From the NCBI GenBank assembly GCA_017537965.1, contig JAFYJV010000011.1, positions 62,001 to 126,000 of the forward strand: a stretch of 64,000 nt of DNA, read 5' to 3'. Positions 44,744-52,654 of this stretch are shown one piece after another; the first letter of the stretch is position 1, and each line of letters starts with the position of its first letter. The position numbers were made by a program, and so were the translations under genes. Under the pieces are notes generated by a model. That model was not told the origin of the DNA. It worked only from the letters and a program-made list of their open reading frames with translations, and made no database searches. The stretch is from Bacteroidales bacterium (GTDB taxonomy: Bacteria > Bacteroidota > Bacteroidia > Bacteroidales > F082).

Positions 44744-46207
44744 TTATTGCTTTCTTACTGGGTCGCAGGTCAACCCCACTCCCAACTTGCTGAAGATCTT
44801 ACGGTCAACTTCACTGAGCATCACCGTGGAATGTACTTGGCAACCTTCCAACAGAGGCAATACTTCGAGGGCCTTGCGACATTTCTCGTCGTCGGGGCTC
44901 AGCACCGAGAGGGCGATCAGCACCTCATCGGTATGGAGTCTCGGATTGTTGCCGCGAAGATAGTCCACCTTGGTCTTCTGGATGGGCTCGATCATGTATT
45001 GCGGGATAAGCTTCATGTCGTGATCGACCCCAGCCAGATACTTGGTCGCATTCAGGATCAAGGCCGCACTGGGACCCAACAGGGCGCTAGTCTCGGCAGT
45101 AATCAGGGTGCCGTCGGCCAATTCGATAGCGGTGCAGTCCACGCCGCTACGCTGTTTGCGTTCCCGTGCCGCCACCACGCAACGGCGATCCTCGACGGTA
45201 ATCTGGGCCTGCTTGAGCAGCATCTTTATCTTCTTGACCTCGCTCTCGTTGCTACCATCCTCCGCCATGGTGTTCAAGGCAGTGAAATAGCGGCGGATGA
45301 TCTCGTCCTTGGCGGCTTGGCAGCACACCGCGTCGTCGCTGATGCAGAACCCCACCATGTTAACGCCCATATCGGTCGGAGATTTGTAGGGGCAGGTCCC
45401 ATAAATGCCCTCGAAAAGGGCCTGGAGTACCGGAAAGATCTCGATGTCGCGGTTGTAGTTGACAGCGATCTTGCCGTAGGCATCCAGATGGAAGGGGTCG
45501 ATCATGTTGACGTCATTGAGATCGGCTGTCGCCGCTTCGTAAGCCATGTTGACGGGATGTTTCAGCGGCAGACTCCACACCGGGAAGGTCTCGAACTTGG
45601 CGTAGCCGGCGTTGATACCCCGTTTCTGATCGTTGTAGAGCTGGCTAAGGCACACGGCCATCTTGCCGCTTCCTGGGCCAGGAGCCGTTACGATGACCAG
45701 CGGTCTTGTAGTCTCCACATAGTCGTTCTTGCCAAAACCCTCGTCGGAATCAATCAAGGACACATTGTGTGGATAGCCGTCAATAAGATAATGATAATAG
45801 GCCCGGATGCCCAAGTGTTCCAAACGGTTGCGGAAGGCGACCGCACTACTTTGCCCGTTGTAGTGAGTAATCACCACCCCGCTTACCAGGAAGCCCCGTT
45901 TTTGGAACTCGTTCCTCAGGCGCAACACATCCACATCGTAAGTAATGCCCAAATCGCTACGCATCTTGTTCTTCTCAATATCGGAAGCGCTAATTACGAT
46001 AACAATCTCGGCGCTGTCACTGAGATTCTGAAGCATGCGTAACTTGCTGTCGGGACGGAAACCGGGCAACACGCGACTGGCGTGATGGTCGTCAAACAAT
46101 TTCCCTCCCAGTTCCAGGTAAAGCTTGTTGCCGAACTGACCGATCCGTTCGCGGATGTGTTCGGACTGTATCTTAAGATACTTTAAGTTGTCAAATCCGT
46201 ATTTCAT
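44744..46207 (-). CDS. DUF1846 domain-containing protein
   Basis: 487-residue cytoplasmic protein of the DUF1846 family, begins MKYGFDNLKYLKIQSEHI and contains the conserved VTAPGPGSGKMAVCLSQLYND P-loop-like stretch, FETFPVWSLPLKHPVNMAYEAATADL and GVNMVGF. Members are conserved in Firmicutes and Bacteroidetes, but their function is not established. A TTG four codons upstream lies inside the promoter box and is not used. The leader is predicted to be only 2-5 nt. Confidence 0.9.
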   Translation of the reverse strand: MKYGFDNLKYLKIQSEHIRERIGQFGNKLYLELGGKLFDDHHASRVLPGFRPDSKLRMLQNLSDSAEIVIVISASDIEKNKMRSDLGITYDVDVLRLRNEFQKRGFLVSGVVITHYNGQSSAVAFRNRLEHLGIRAYYHYLIDGYPHNVSLIDSDEGFGKNDYVETTRPLVIVTAPGPGSGKMAVCLSQLYNDQKRGINAGYAKFETFPVWSLPLKHPVNMAYEAATADLNDVNMIDPFHLDAYGKIAVNYNRDIEIFPVLQALFEGIYGTCPYKSPTDMGVNMVGFCISDDAVCCQAAKDEIIRRYFTALNTMAEDGSNESEVKKIKMLLKQAQITVEDRRCVVAARERKQRSGVDCTAIELADGTLITAETSALLGPSAALILNATKYLAGVDHDMKLIPQYMIEPIQKTKVDYLRGNNPRLHTDEVLIALSVLSPDDEKCRKALEVLPLLEGCQVHSTVMLSEVDRKIFSKLGVGLTCDPVRKQ

Positions 46208-46216
46208 AACGGATTG

Positions 46217-46224
46217 CAAATATA
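46217..46224 (-). promoter_or_regulatory. DUF1846 gene promoter, -7 box
   Basis: TATATTTG on the minus strand, ending 9 nt before the ATG at 46207. It implies a nearly leaderless message. Confidence 0.6.
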
Positions 46225-46244
46225 AGCTTTATTTCAGAAGTTTT

Positions 46245-47177
46245 CTAATTCCCCAGAAAAAAAGTTTTGACCTCGTCTTCCCTCATGTTACGGAAGCCAT
46301 ATTGGTGAATCACTTCTCCGTCATCCATCATGACGAGAATAGGAAAAACACCATTGTTAATCTTCAACAAACGGATGACATCATCATATATAACATATTG
46401 ATAACGTGTTGATTCTGATTCGTCAAAAAAGCGTTGCACCCCTTCTTCCGAACCCATGAAAACATAATAGACATCCTCTTCAGGAAAGCCGTAATACGAC
46501 TGCATCAAACTTAGTTTTTGAGCCGTCATTTGGCAGTATTGGCAGCCCGAAGAGAAGATCCCCACCACTTTCTTGCCATCTTGAAGCGGCAGGCTGTCCA
46601 AAGGCGGATCCTGAAGTGCCTCCTTGAAGAGCTCCACTTGCAAATCATTGCTGGCGTTGTAGGAGGATGTGAAGTTGTCAGGAGGTGACACCAGGAAAAC
46701 AGCGACGCAACATCCTACGGCCATGACTACCAATGCGATCCATTGATAGCGGAAATGCCATCCTTTTACATTGTATATCAATGCAAAGAGCGCCAATAGC
46801 AACCCATTTTTGAGAATAGATTGCCATGGATTAAACTGAAGATAGTCGCCGAAACAATGACAGTTGTCGGTGCGTCCCAAAACCAATGCATACACCAAAA
46901 GTGCCGTGTAGCCAATCAGCATCAGCACACTGCCCCACCACATCAGCTTATGGAAGCAGTTCGACACCAACCCAATGCCCAACACCAGTTCCACGATGAT
47001 GGCGGCTCGGGCAACCAAGAACGAGAAGTTCAGGCTGAAAAAGTGATAGCTATAGACATAAATCTCGAACTTGTCCATATCGATAATCTTCAGCAATGCT
47101 GAGACGATAAAGACAAGTCCGAGAATGATTTTGAGCGTCTTGGCTAGAGTGCCTGCTCTTCCCTTGTCGGCTTTCAC
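46245..47177 (-). CDS. MauE/DoxX-like membrane protein fused to a thioredoxin-like domain
   Basis: 310 residues. The N-terminal half has about four to five membrane segments (about 15-160) resembling MauE/DoxX, with a cysteine pair CHC in TDNCHCFGDYL (Cys106, Cys108) at the end of a membrane helix. After a further membrane helix (about 146-163, containing GCCV) the C-terminal 130 residues are thioredoxin-like, with SSGCQYCQMT (Cys212, Cys215), predicted periplasmic. MauE is needed with MauD for disulfide formation in methylamine dehydrogenase. This fusion would therefore be a membrane thiol oxidoreductase. It starts with GTG directly after the stop codon of the upstream cysteine-rich lipoprotein gene, so the three genes form one tight operon. 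Confidence 0.85.
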   Translation of the reverse strand: MKADKGRAGTLAKTLKIILGLVFIVSALLKIIDMDKFEIYVYSYHFFSLNFSFLVARAAIIVELVLGIGLVSNCFHKLMWWGSVLMLIGYTALLVYALVLGRTDNCHCFGDYLQFNPWQSILKNGLLLALFALIYNVKGWHFRYQWIALVVMAVGCCVAVFLVSPPDNFTSSYNASNDLQVELFKEALQDPPLDSLPLQDGKKVVGIFSSGCQYCQMTAQKLSLMQSYYGFPEEDVYYVFMGSEEGVQRFFDESESTRYQYVIYDDVIRLLKINNGVFPILVMMDDGEVIHQYGFRNMREDEVKTFFLGN

Positions 47178-47411
47178 TTATTTCTTCTCACAATGGATCT
47201 GACCTGACGTGATTCCAGGTACGTTCCAAGAAGCAGCATTTTCCAAATCGGAGCAACTGCCGGACTCGATGGTTTGATCTGGAAGGTCTGTAGTGGTCTC
47301 AACGCCCATGACATTGATAGTGTATTGGCAATGACAGACTTTTGTCTTGTTGCATGATGTGGCCGCTCCAAGCAAGGAGATGACAGCCATGGCTAAAAAC
47401 AATTTTTTCAT
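47178..47411 (-). CDS. small cysteine-rich lipoprotein (second paralogue)
   Basis: 77 residues from the ATG at 47411 (earlier in-frame ATG at 47417 possible). Lipobox AATSC gives lipid Cys20, followed by NKTKVCHCQYT with Cys26 and Cys28, then Cys53 (GSCSD) and Cys74 (HCEKK at the C-terminus). The cysteine order and the NKTK motif match the neighbouring 96-residue protein, so they are a tandem paralogous pair. No known family recognised. Its stop codon abuts the GTG of the MauE-thioredoxin gene. Confidence 0.8.
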   Translation of the reverse strand: MKKLFLAMAVISLLGAATSCNKTKVCHCQYTINVMGVETTTDLPDQTIESGSCSDLENAASWNVPGITSGQIHCEKK

Positions 47412-47426
47412 GATCATCAAATTGAA

Positions 47427-47717
47427 TTAGTGATTATTATTATTGTTGTTATTGTTTTTCTTTTTGCTAAATAATCCCCAGAACCATCCTTCATCGTCCT
47501 CTTCGACATCCACTTCCTTGCATGTGACATTGCCCCAGCCCACGATCTCTTTTGCCTTGTCGTTGCAGGTGCCTTCTTCGATAATGTAATAGTCGTCACC
47601 TAACTCGATATCTTCGTTGTCGATAAAAGCAAAGCATTGGCAGTATTTCGTCTTATTGCAAGAAGCAGCTCCCAACAGCAGCAGTGTCAACGTACTTAGT
47701 ATCAAAAAACGTCTCAT
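47427..47717 (-). CDS. small cysteine-rich lipoprotein (first paralogue) with poly-Asn tail
   Basis: 96 residues. Lipobox GAASC (lipid Cys20), then NKTKYCQCFAF with Cys26 and Cys28, Cys51 (GTCND) and Cys66 (VTCKE), an acidic stretch and a tail of KKK followed by eight asparagines and His. The four non-lipid cysteines parallel those of the next gene. The poly-Asn tail is encoded by an AAY triplet tract (about 47430-47453) that could change length by slippage. It has its own promoter box 15 nt upstream and starts the three-gene operon. Function unknown; a substrate or partner of the MauE-thioredoxin protein is a reasonable guess. Confidence 0.8.
   Translation of the reverse strand: MRRFLILSTLTLLLLGAASCNKTKYCQCFAFIDNEDIELGDDYYIIEEGTCNDKAKEIVGWGNVTCKEVDVEEDDEGWFWGLFSKKKNNNNNNNNH
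47430..47453 (-). repeat. AAY trinucleotide tract (poly-Asn coding)
   Basis: Eight consecutive AAT/AAC codons at the 3' end of the first lipoprotein gene. Such tracts are prone to slippage in multiples of three and would change only tail length. Confidence 0.7.
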
Positions 47718-47731
47718 TTTTTCTTTTTTTG

Positions 47732-47739
47732 CAAAAATA
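47732..47739 (-). promoter_or_regulatory. promoter of the cysteine-rich lipoprotein/MauE operon, -7 box
   Basis: TATTTTTG followed by CA on the minus strand, 14 nt before the ATG at 47717. It makes the operon independent of the upstream smpB-thioredoxin unit. Confidence 0.6.
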
Positions 47740-47771
47740 ATAAAAACCCGTTTCTCAGGACAGTTTTCAAG

Positions 47772-47874
47772 AAAAAAACTGCAGCATAAGTCCTCGAAGG
47801 AACCGATGCCGGAAAGACCCCCCTAGGTTTATGCTGATTCGACTGAATCTGATCACGATCCGGCTATGCTGCAG
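47772..47874 (-). ncRNA. candidate structured RNA / complex terminator
   Basis: On the minus strand, 10 nt after the thioredoxin stop codon, a closing stem CTGCAGCATA (47865-47874) pairs perfectly with TATGCTGCAG (47779-47788), followed by seven T. Directly inside, GCCGGA (47859-47864) pairs with TCCGGC (47808-47813). Two further hairpins lie within: GATTC/GAATC (47845-47849 with 47836-47840) and TCCT/AGGA (about 47791-47801). An alternative pairing of the terminal strand with CAGCATAA (47829-47836) is also possible. Pairings are exact in the sequence. Whether it is a separate RNA, a 3'-UTR element or only an elaborate terminator is open. Confidence 0.5.
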
Positions 47875-47884
47875 TACTTTAATC

Positions 47885-48415
47885 TTATGGCGACACCCGT
47901 TTGGAGTAGGCATCGAAGAACTCATCCCAAGGAGTCGTCTTGTAAGCGTCTTCACCGAAATAGTCAAGGATGGGGAGAAAACGCTTCGTTTCTTGATAAC
48001 CAGGGATGATTTGTAACAATTGCAGGTTCTCGTTGAATATGACATAGGAAGGATATGACATCTTGTTTTGAAGCATGGCCGCTGCCAGTTGATGAACGCC
48101 TTTCTTGCCATTGGGGTTGACCACATAAACAAAGTCGTACCCCTGGAATCGCACCGTGTCGGTACGTTCGGCATTGAACTTGACTGCATAGAAATGCTCA
48201 TTCATGTATTTTGCCACAGTGGTGTCGGCAAAGGTTGTCTGGTCCATCCGTTTGCACCAGCCACACCATTCAGTGTAAACATCCACAAAGATCTTTTTCG
48301 GCTGCTTGGAACAAGCAGCTACCGCTTCTTCAAAGTCCATCCACTGGATCCGCTCCTGGGCAGTCACGAGTCCAACCACAAGCAGCAACAATGCCATGAT
48401 CAAACCTTTTTTCAT
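47885..48415 (-). CDS. exported thioredoxin-family protein (CGWC)
   Basis: 176 residues: signal peptide (about 1-20, ending TAQ), then a thioredoxin fold with YTEWCGWCKRMD (Cys51, Cys54) and the cis-proline segment in MSYPSYVIFNE. Resembles DUF255/thioredoxin_7-type periplasmic proteins (IFVDVYTEWCGWCKRMDQTT). A role as a disulfide reductase or DsbD-like partner in the periplasm is likely. It starts 1 nt after the smpB stop and is followed by the structured terminator region. Only that region separates it from the cysteine-rich lipoprotein operon. Confidence 0.9.
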   Translation of the reverse strand: MKKGLIMALLLLVVGLVTAQERIQWMDFEEAVAACSKQPKKIFVDVYTEWCGWCKRMDQTTFADTTVAKYMNEHFYAVKFNAERTDTVRFQGYDFVYVVNPNGKKGVHQLAAAMLQNKMSYPSYVIFNENLQLLQIIPGYQETKRFLPILDYFGEDAYKTTPWDEFFDAYSKRVSP

Positions 48416-48416
48416 A

Positions 48417-48878
48417 TCAATATCCTTTCAGTTGTTTTTCAATATCACGTTTGGAATCTTTCGTCTTCAAGGTCTCCCGTTTGTCGTAGTAATGCTTACC
48501 TCGTGCCAGGGCTATGTCGAGTTTTGCCAACCCTTTCTCGTTGATATATAAGAGCACGGGAATAATGGTCAAGCCCTTTTCTTGCACCTTGGTCTTCAGT
48601 TTGCGCAATTCACGGGCTGTCAACAGCAGTTTCCTGTCGCGTTTCGGGTCGTGGTTGTTGTAGGTTCCCTTGTCGTATTCAGCGATGTGCATTCCGACGA
48701 CAAAGAGTTCATCTTCCTTGAACATGCAGTATGAATCGGCAAGACTGGCTTTCCCGTTGCGGATCGACTTGATCTCCGTACCTGTCAGCACCAGACCCGC
48801 TGTGAGCGTATCCATCAGGAAATACTCATGCTCGGCGCGTTTGTTCTTGATATTGATGACGTTGTTGTTCTTCTCCAT
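48417..48878 (-). CDS. smpB: SsrA-binding protein SmpB
   Basis: Partner of tmRNA in ribosome rescue. 153 residues with [38 protein letters not shown] and the basic C-terminal tail [15 protein letters not shown] that enters the mRNA channel. The ATG at 48878 is used; a TTG three codons upstream gives no family match. It sits between an outer-membrane-like protein gene (12 nt upstream) and the exported thioredoxin gene (1 nt downstream). No tmRNA gene is visible in the window. Confidence 0.97.
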   Translation of the reverse strand: MEKNNNVINIKNKRAEHEYFLMDTLTAGLVLTGTEIKSIRNGKASLADSYCMFKEDELFVVGMHIAEYDKGTYNNHDPKRDRKLLLTARELRKLKTKVQEKGLTIIPVLLYINEKGLAKLDIALARGKHYYDKRETLKTKDSKRDIEKQLKGY

Positions 48879-48890
48879 GATACCCAATCG

Positions 48891-49475
48891 CTAAAACCCG
48901 TAACAATAGCCCATCCTATACAACAATGGCCGAGAATATGGACTGTTCACCCATCCGTCGCTGGTGTAATCCCAACTTAAATTGTACAACAAGGAAACAT
49001 ACGCATAGGCAGTCGTGGAGAAATACTGGCGATAGCCCCCACCGATGAAAAGGCTGTTATACCATTGTGGAGCTGTTGGATTCGAGAAGAACCCTTCGCT
49101 AGTCATCAGGCAGCTTTCCTCATCCTCAACATGGAGGTATATTCCTCTATAGATCTCATAGTTGGCATATAATCCTGCAGAGAAGTGATGAACAGAACAG
49201 TTCCCGTAATAAGAGTCGAAATAATACTGAAGCGAATACCCTAGGCGCACTCCAGCCTCAAGTCCTTTGCTCAGGCGATAACCGATTTGGGGCGATAGCG
49301 TGAAGTAAATGCAATTGCCCGATGCACCACCCGACACATGGCCTCCAACAACAGTCTTGCCTTTCATCTCCAAAGGAGCATTGGATCCATACGACCAGTC
49401 CGACCATTGTGCCATGGTACGAAATGGCAAGAATGCCATGGACAAGAACAAAAAGAAGGCGAATAATTTCTTCAT
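48891..49475 (-). CDS. predicted outer-membrane beta-barrel protein, unknown function
   Basis: 194 residues from the ATG at 49475. Signal peptide MKKLFAFFLFLSMAFLPFRTMAQ, then alternating polar/aromatic strands typical of small barrels (VVGGHVSGGASG, FTLSPQIGYRLSKGLEAGVRLGYSLQYYF, YANYEIYRGIYLHVE, FIGGGYRQYFSTTAYAYVSLLYNLSW). It resembles porin-family barrels in general outline, without a specific match. Leads the transcript that continues into smpB and the thioredoxin gene. Confidence 0.72.
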   Translation of the reverse strand: MKKLFAFFLFLSMAFLPFRTMAQWSDWSYGSNAPLEMKGKTVVGGHVSGGASGNCIYFTLSPQIGYRLSKGLEAGVRLGYSLQYYFDSYYGNCSVHHFSAGLYANYEIYRGIYLHVEDEESCLMTSEGFFSNPTAPQWYNSLFIGGGYRQYFSTTAYAYVSLLYNLSWDYTSDGWVNSPYSRPLLYRMGYCYGF

Positions 49476-49493
49476 TGAAATACTATTAGACGG

Positions 49494-49522
49494 CAAAGAT
49501 AGTTAATAAATCATTCTCGCAA
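49494..49522 (-). promoter_or_regulatory. promoter of the barrel-smpB-thioredoxin unit
   Basis: TTG (49520-49522), an 18-nt spacer and TATCTTTG (49494-49501) on the minus strand, 18 nt before the ATG at 49475. Confidence 0.65.
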
Positions 49523-49576
49523 GGAAAAATATAGAGGGGGAGTTTGAAAAACAGCCCCTGTTTCTTAATAATTATC

Positions 49577-49584
49577 TATTTTTG
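49577..49584 (+). promoter_or_regulatory. promoter of the beta-helix lipoprotein gene, -7 box
   Basis: TATTTTTG followed by TGCC, 16 nt before the ATG at 49601. Confidence 0.55.
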
Positions 49585-49600
49585 TGCCAAATTTCGCTGA

Positions 49601-51043
49601 ATGAAACGTTTTTTCCCCATACTGCTCTTTTGTCTGGCTCTTCTTGGCTCCTGCAAGAAGGAGAACACCATCAGCACCGATCCTTCATACAAATTGGCTT
49701 TTTCAGTCGATACTGTGCTGTTCGACACCATCTTCACCAGCCTGGGTTCTTCAACACATCAGCTGAAGATCTACAACAACTACCAGGAAGACCTTGTTAT
49801 CAGCAAGATACGTCTGATGGGCGGTGAATCGTCACGATTCAGGATCAATGTCGATGGCGAAGTTGGAACGGACTTCTCCGACAAGACCATCCCTGCGAAC
49901 GACAGTCTTTATACCTTCTTGAATGTCACTATCGACCCCAATGACACGAATACGCCATTTGTCGTTGAAGACAGCCTCTTGTTCATTACCAATGGCAACA
50001 ACCAAATGATCAAATTGGTCGCATGGGGACAAAACGCGAACTACATTATTGCCGACCAGTCAATCTCGATGTTGAGATACCCCTTCAAGATTGTTGCTGA
50101 CAGTTTGGAAACCACGCATTGGACTAACGAGAGACCCTATGTCATCTATGGCTATGCTCTGATCAATTCGTATGGCACCTTGCACATTCATGAAGGCACA
50201 CACATCTATGTCCATGACAAAAGCGGCATCCTCTCTTGGAGCGATGGGCAGCTGATTGTGGAAGGAACGGCCGAGAATCCTGTGATCATAGAAGGTGACC
50301 GTCTGGAGCCGTATTTCAAGAACCAGTCTGGACAATGGGATCGCATCTGGCTCATGGATGGCCGTCCCGGTGCTGACCACCGCATCGAACACGCCATTAT
50401 CCGCAATGCATTTATCGGCATCCAGCCACAGTCGTTCCTGAAGCCTACCCAAGCGGCGCTATACCTTAACAACTGTATCATTGAGAATCATTCTGGAATC
50501 GGTATCTACGCCGTGCTTTACGCCATTGAAGCCAACAATTTGGTTATCGACAACTGTGGACAGTATGCCTTTGCCATCGAATTGGGGGGAGAGTACTATT
50601 TACGGCACAGTACCATCGCCAACTACTGGTGGTCATCCCCTCGCACCACGAACTCACTCTTTTTCAACAACTACTATGATGATGAATCAGGTGAACGCTA
50701 TGAGTATCCTTTCCATTTCGAGATGGGGAACAGCATAGTTTATGGTACGGCACAAGAGGAGTTTGGCACCAACCTCAGCGCCAGTGAAGTTGACACCACT
50801 TACCTTTTCGACCATTGTCTTTTCAAGAGCGATTGTAACAGCAACGACCTTCCAGGGTTCTCTAATTGTATCTTTAATCAGGATCCTATGTTTGTGGACT
50901 ATCGCAACTACGACTACCATCTCAGCGATATCCTCTCTCCTGCAGTTGGAGCAGGCAGTCCAGCTATTGGCGCACTTGTCCCTTACGACCTTGATGGCAA
51001 AAGCCGCCTGTACACTCCTGATCTAGGAGCCTATCAATATTGA
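49601..51043 (+). CDS. beta-helix repeat lipoprotein, unknown function
   Basis: 480 residues. Lipobox LLGSC (Cys18) and a short charged linker, then a beta-sandwich-like N-terminal half (FSVDTVLFDTIFTSLGSSTHQLKIYN, KIRLMGGESSRFRINVDG). From about 190 to 400 there are right-handed beta-helix-like repeats (GTLHIHEGTHIYVHDKSG, HRIEHAIIRNAFIGI, ALYLNNCIIENHSGIGIYA, NLVIDNCGQYAFAIELGG), ending SRLYTPDLGAYQY. Similar lipoproteins are widespread in Bacteroidetes and are annotated as adhesin-like or beta-helix proteins. Ligand unknown. Monocistronic, convergent with the acyltransferase gene (10-nt overlap). Confidence 0.78.
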   Translation: MKRFFPILLFCLALLGSCKKENTISTDPSYKLAFSVDTVLFDTIFTSLGSSTHQLKIYNNYQEDLVISKIRLMGGESSRFRINVDGEVGTDFSDKTIPANDSLYTFLNVTIDPNDTNTPFVVEDSLLFITNGNNQMIKLVAWGQNANYIIADQSISMLRYPFKIVADSLETTHWTNERPYVIYGYALINSYGTLHIHEGTHIYVHDKSGILSWSDGQLIVEGTAENPVIIEGDRLEPYFKNQSGQWDRIWLMDGRPGADHRIEHAIIRNAFIGIQPQSFLKPTQAALYLNNCIIENHSGIGIYAVLYAIEANNLVIDNCGQYAFAIELGGEYYLRHSTIANYWWSSPRTTNSLFFNNYYDDESGERYEYPFHFEMGNSIVYGTAQEEFGTNLSASEVDTTYLFDHCLFKSDCNSNDLPGFSNCIFNQDPMFVDYRNYDYHLSDILSPAVGAGSPAIGALVPYDLDGKSRLYTPDLGAYQY

Positions 51044-51987
51044 TTGGGATTTTCGGTCTTGTTATAGTATTCCCTTAAGAAATCGGGCAGTTTGCGCATG
51101 GCAGCTTGTTCGCGCCATTGTTTGCGCACGTCTTGGGCAGGCACTCCGAAGACTGCTTTCCCTGGTTCGATATTCTTATCCACAGCAGATGTAGCCAGCA
51201 CTACTGCACCCTCGCCTATCACAAGGTCCTTGTTTACGCACACGCGACCCCAAAGGATGACATCGTCCTCGATACGAGTGACACCTGCAATAGCGGCATG
51301 GCTGCCGATAAGACAGTTGCGACCGATGTAACTGTCATGTCCGACTTGACAATGGTTGTCCATCTTGGTGCCGCGACGAATGGTGGTGTCGGAAGTCACG
51401 CCTTTGTCGATACTGCAGAGGGCACCTATTTCCACATCATCCTCGATAACCACACGGCCGAACGACTCGAATTTCTTATAGCTGTCGGAGCGTCGTTGGA
51501 AATAATAGGCATCGGCGCCGATGATACTTCCTGAGTGGATGGTCACATTATCGCCAATCACGCAGTAGTCATAAATGGTGACATTGGGATGGATGAGGCA
51601 GTTCTTTCCTATTTTGGTATGGTTCCCGACGAATGAGCCGGGCATGATGACGGTCCCTTCCCCGATCTCGGCCGATGGGCTGATGGCTTGGGTACAAGGC
51701 TCAATGGGACGGTAATGCCGCATTGCCCTAAGGAAGGCATCGAAGGGGTCGTCATGAATTAGCAGGGCCTTGCCCTCAGGACAATCGACGTGTTTGTTGA
51801 TAAGCACGACAGTGGCAGCTGAGTTCAAGGCCTTGCCGTAATATTTAGGATGATCCACAAAAGTAACATCGCCCGACTCCACTTTATGGATTTCGTTGAA
51901 GCCAGTGATCGGGAAGTTAGGATCCCCGACATATTGAGCGCCAATGAGATCGGCGATTTTCTTTAATGTGGTCCGAGGTATTTTCAT
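51034..51987 (-). CDS. LpxD-like UDP-3-O-acylglucosamine N-acyltransferase
   Basis: 317 residues from the ATG at 51987. The N-terminal LpxD-type domain (TTLKKIADLIGAQYVGDPNFPITGFNEI) is followed by left-handed beta-helix hexapeptide repeats (AEIGEGTVIMPGSFVGNHTKIG ..., split here for length) with the catalytic-histidine region NHCQVGHDSYIG and AAIAGVTRIED. The likely role is N-acylation of a UDP-sugar in lipid A synthesis, or a related envelope sugar. It is coupled to efp by a one-base overlap of TAA and ATG. Bacteroidetes often carry a second, shorter LpxD-like gene next to efp, apart from the lpx cluster, as far as I recall, so lipid A assignment is tentative. Confidence 0.85.
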   Translation of the reverse strand: MKIPRTTLKKIADLIGAQYVGDPNFPITGFNEIHKVESGDVTFVDHPKYYGKALNSAATVVLINKHVDCPEGKALLIHDDPFDAFLRAMRHYRPIEPCTQAISPSAEIGEGTVIMPGSFVGNHTKIGKNCLIHPNVTIYDYCVIGDNVTIHSGSIIGADAYYFQRRSDSYKKFESFGRVVIEDDVEIGALCSIDKGVTSDTTIRRGTKMDNHCQVGHDSYIGRNCLIGSHAAIAGVTRIEDDVILWGRVCVNKDLVIGEGAVVLATSAVDKNIEPGKAVFGVPAQDVRKQWREQAAMRKLPDFLREYYNKTENPNQY

Positions 51988-52550
51988 TAGGCTTTCACAC
52001 GTTCGCAATATTCACCTGTACGGGTGTCAACCCTGATCATGTCATCGGTGTTGATGAACAGCGGCACGCGCACCATGGCACCAGTCTCGACAGTAGCTTC
52101 CTTCAGCGCATTGGTAGCAGTGTTGCCCTTTTCGCCAGGCTCGGTGTAAGTCACCTTGAGGACGGTCTTCACCGGCATCTCAGCATACAGGATGGTCTCC
52201 GTGGAAGCATCCACCACAACGTCAACGATGTCGTTTTCCTTCATGAACTTCACTCCAGTGATGTTGTCCTCGGCAATCGGGATCTGATCATAGGTCTCAG
52301 TGTGCATGAAGATGAAATCCTCACCTTCCTTGTATAAATACTGGTAAGGACGGTGCTCGACGCGAACCTCTTCCAGTTTCACACCGATATCGAATCTCTT
52401 TTCAAGTACATTGCCGCTGAGAACGTCCTTCAGCTTGATACGCATGATAGTGTTGCCCTTACCAGGCTTAACGTGTTGGAAGTCAATGCAGAAATAAATC
52501 TTTCCATCCATACGGATAGCACTTCCGATCTTTACATCTTGACTAAGCAT
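51987..52550 (-). CDS. efp: translation elongation factor P
   Basis: Relieves ribosome stalling at polyproline stretches. 187 residues, three beta-barrel domains, with the tip lysine in KPGKGNTI (Lys31) that in many bacteria carries a modification; no modification enzyme gene is visible nearby. The C-terminal signature reads INTDDMIRVDTRTGEYCERV. First gene of a two-gene unit with the LpxD-like gene. Confidence 0.97.
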   Translation of the reverse strand: MLSQDVKIGSAIRMDGKIYFCIDFQHVKPGKGNTIMRIKLKDVLSGNVLEKRFDIGVKLEEVRVEHRPYQYLYKEGEDFIFMHTETYDQIPIAEDNITGVKFMKENDIVDVVVDASTETILYAEMPVKTVLKVTYTEPGEKGNTATNALKEATVETGAMVRVPLFINTDDMIRVDTRTGEYCERVKA

Positions 52551-52589
52551 ATTTAACTATTTTATTATTTAAGATTTAAAACAAAGGTG

Positions 52590-52620
52590 CAAAAATATAG
52601 AGATTTGATGAAACAATCAA
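52590..52620 (-). promoter_or_regulatory. efp promoter
   Basis: TTG (52618-52620), a 20-nt spacer and TATTTTTG (52590-52597) on the minus strand, with a leader of about 35 nt. Confidence 0.65.
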
Positions 52621-52654
52621 GTTTTTGTGATTTTTTTCAACAAAAAAGCTCGTT

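Noticed and set aside
44450-46042. A 530-codon open frame on the plus strand running from the MFS gene across the terminator into the DUF1846 gene
   Set aside because: It crosses a strong terminator and is antisense to a conserved protein; the product resembles nothing.
47772-47874. The structured element as tmRNA or SRP RNA, since smpB is nearby
   Set aside because: It is too short and lacks the tRNA-like ends and the Ala-tag of tmRNA, and it has no GGAAGCAG-type SRP tetraloop region.
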